From the NCBI GenBank assembly GCA_027295435.1, contig JAPUKX010000051.1:1-5711 (forward strand): a stretch of DNA of 5,711 nt, read 5' to 3'. The notes under the pieces were generated by a model. It made no database searches. It had not been told where the DNA came from and saw only the letters and a list, made by a program, of their open reading frames with translations. This DNA is from Planctomycetota bacterium (GTDB taxonomy: Bacteria > Planctomycetota > Phycisphaerae > Phycisphaerales > SM1A02). Numbering within the stretch: position 1 is the first letter of the stretch; every line of letters starts with the position of its first letter. Made by a program: the position numbers and the translations under genes. Shown here one piece after another: positions 5,701-5,711 of the stretch.

Positions 5701-5711
5701 TACCGGCGGGC

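Noticed and set aside
1..5711. CRISPR array, tRNA, rRNA, insertion sequence or phage genes
   Set aside because: No regularly spaced repeats, tRNA-like cloverleaf, rRNA segment or transposase/integrase frame was seen on either strand.

Overview
The window is GC-rich, compactly coded bacterial DNA. It carries the 3' part of one operon, a convergent single gene, and a second, divergently oriented gene pair. The gene set (MoxR ATPase, DUF58 protein, BatA/VWA membrane protein, a TPR-YggX fusion, class 1B-like dihydroorotate dehydrogenase, small zincin) together with short palindromes and octamer repeats in the spacers fits a planctomycete, perhaps of the Phycisphaerae type. That assignment is inference from gene style; there is no rRNA or other firm taxonomic marker here.

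Region 1 (1-3411, + strand) is the end of a MoxR/DUF58/VWA operon: the C-terminal 108 residues of a MoxR AAA+ ATPase, a 171-bp repeat-bearing spacer, a soluble DUF58 protein with a VWA-type metal site, and a 661-residue membrane protein with a BatA-type N-terminus and a VWA domain. The last two overlap by 4 bp (GTGA). In this system the MoxR ATPase is thought to act as a chaperone-like motor on VWA-domain partners at the inner membrane; the substrate cannot be read from the sequence.

Region 2 (3412-3584) is a convergent spacer full of structure: an octamer repeat, a 44-nt two-part hairpin with a purine-rich internal loop, a second small hairpin, and a heptamer repeat running into the next gene's stop codon.

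Region 3 (3585-4223, - strand) encodes a 212-residue protein with N-terminal TPR-like helices and a C-terminal domain matching YggX, the Fe(2+)-trafficking/oxidative damage protection family. This fusion is the most interesting protein in the window.

Region 4 (4224-4311) is an 88-bp divergent promoter region. Region 5 (4312-5657, + strand) holds pyrD, encoding a class 1B-like dihydroorotate dehydrogenase of pyrimidine synthesis, overlapped by 4 bp (ATGA) with a small HExxH metallopeptidase gene. The window ends in a perfect 9-bp inverted repeat beside a second palindrome.

No complete novel defence or mobile system was seen. The items most worth following are the TPR-YggX fusion, the structured spacer between the convergent genes, and the related short tandem repeats at gene boundaries.
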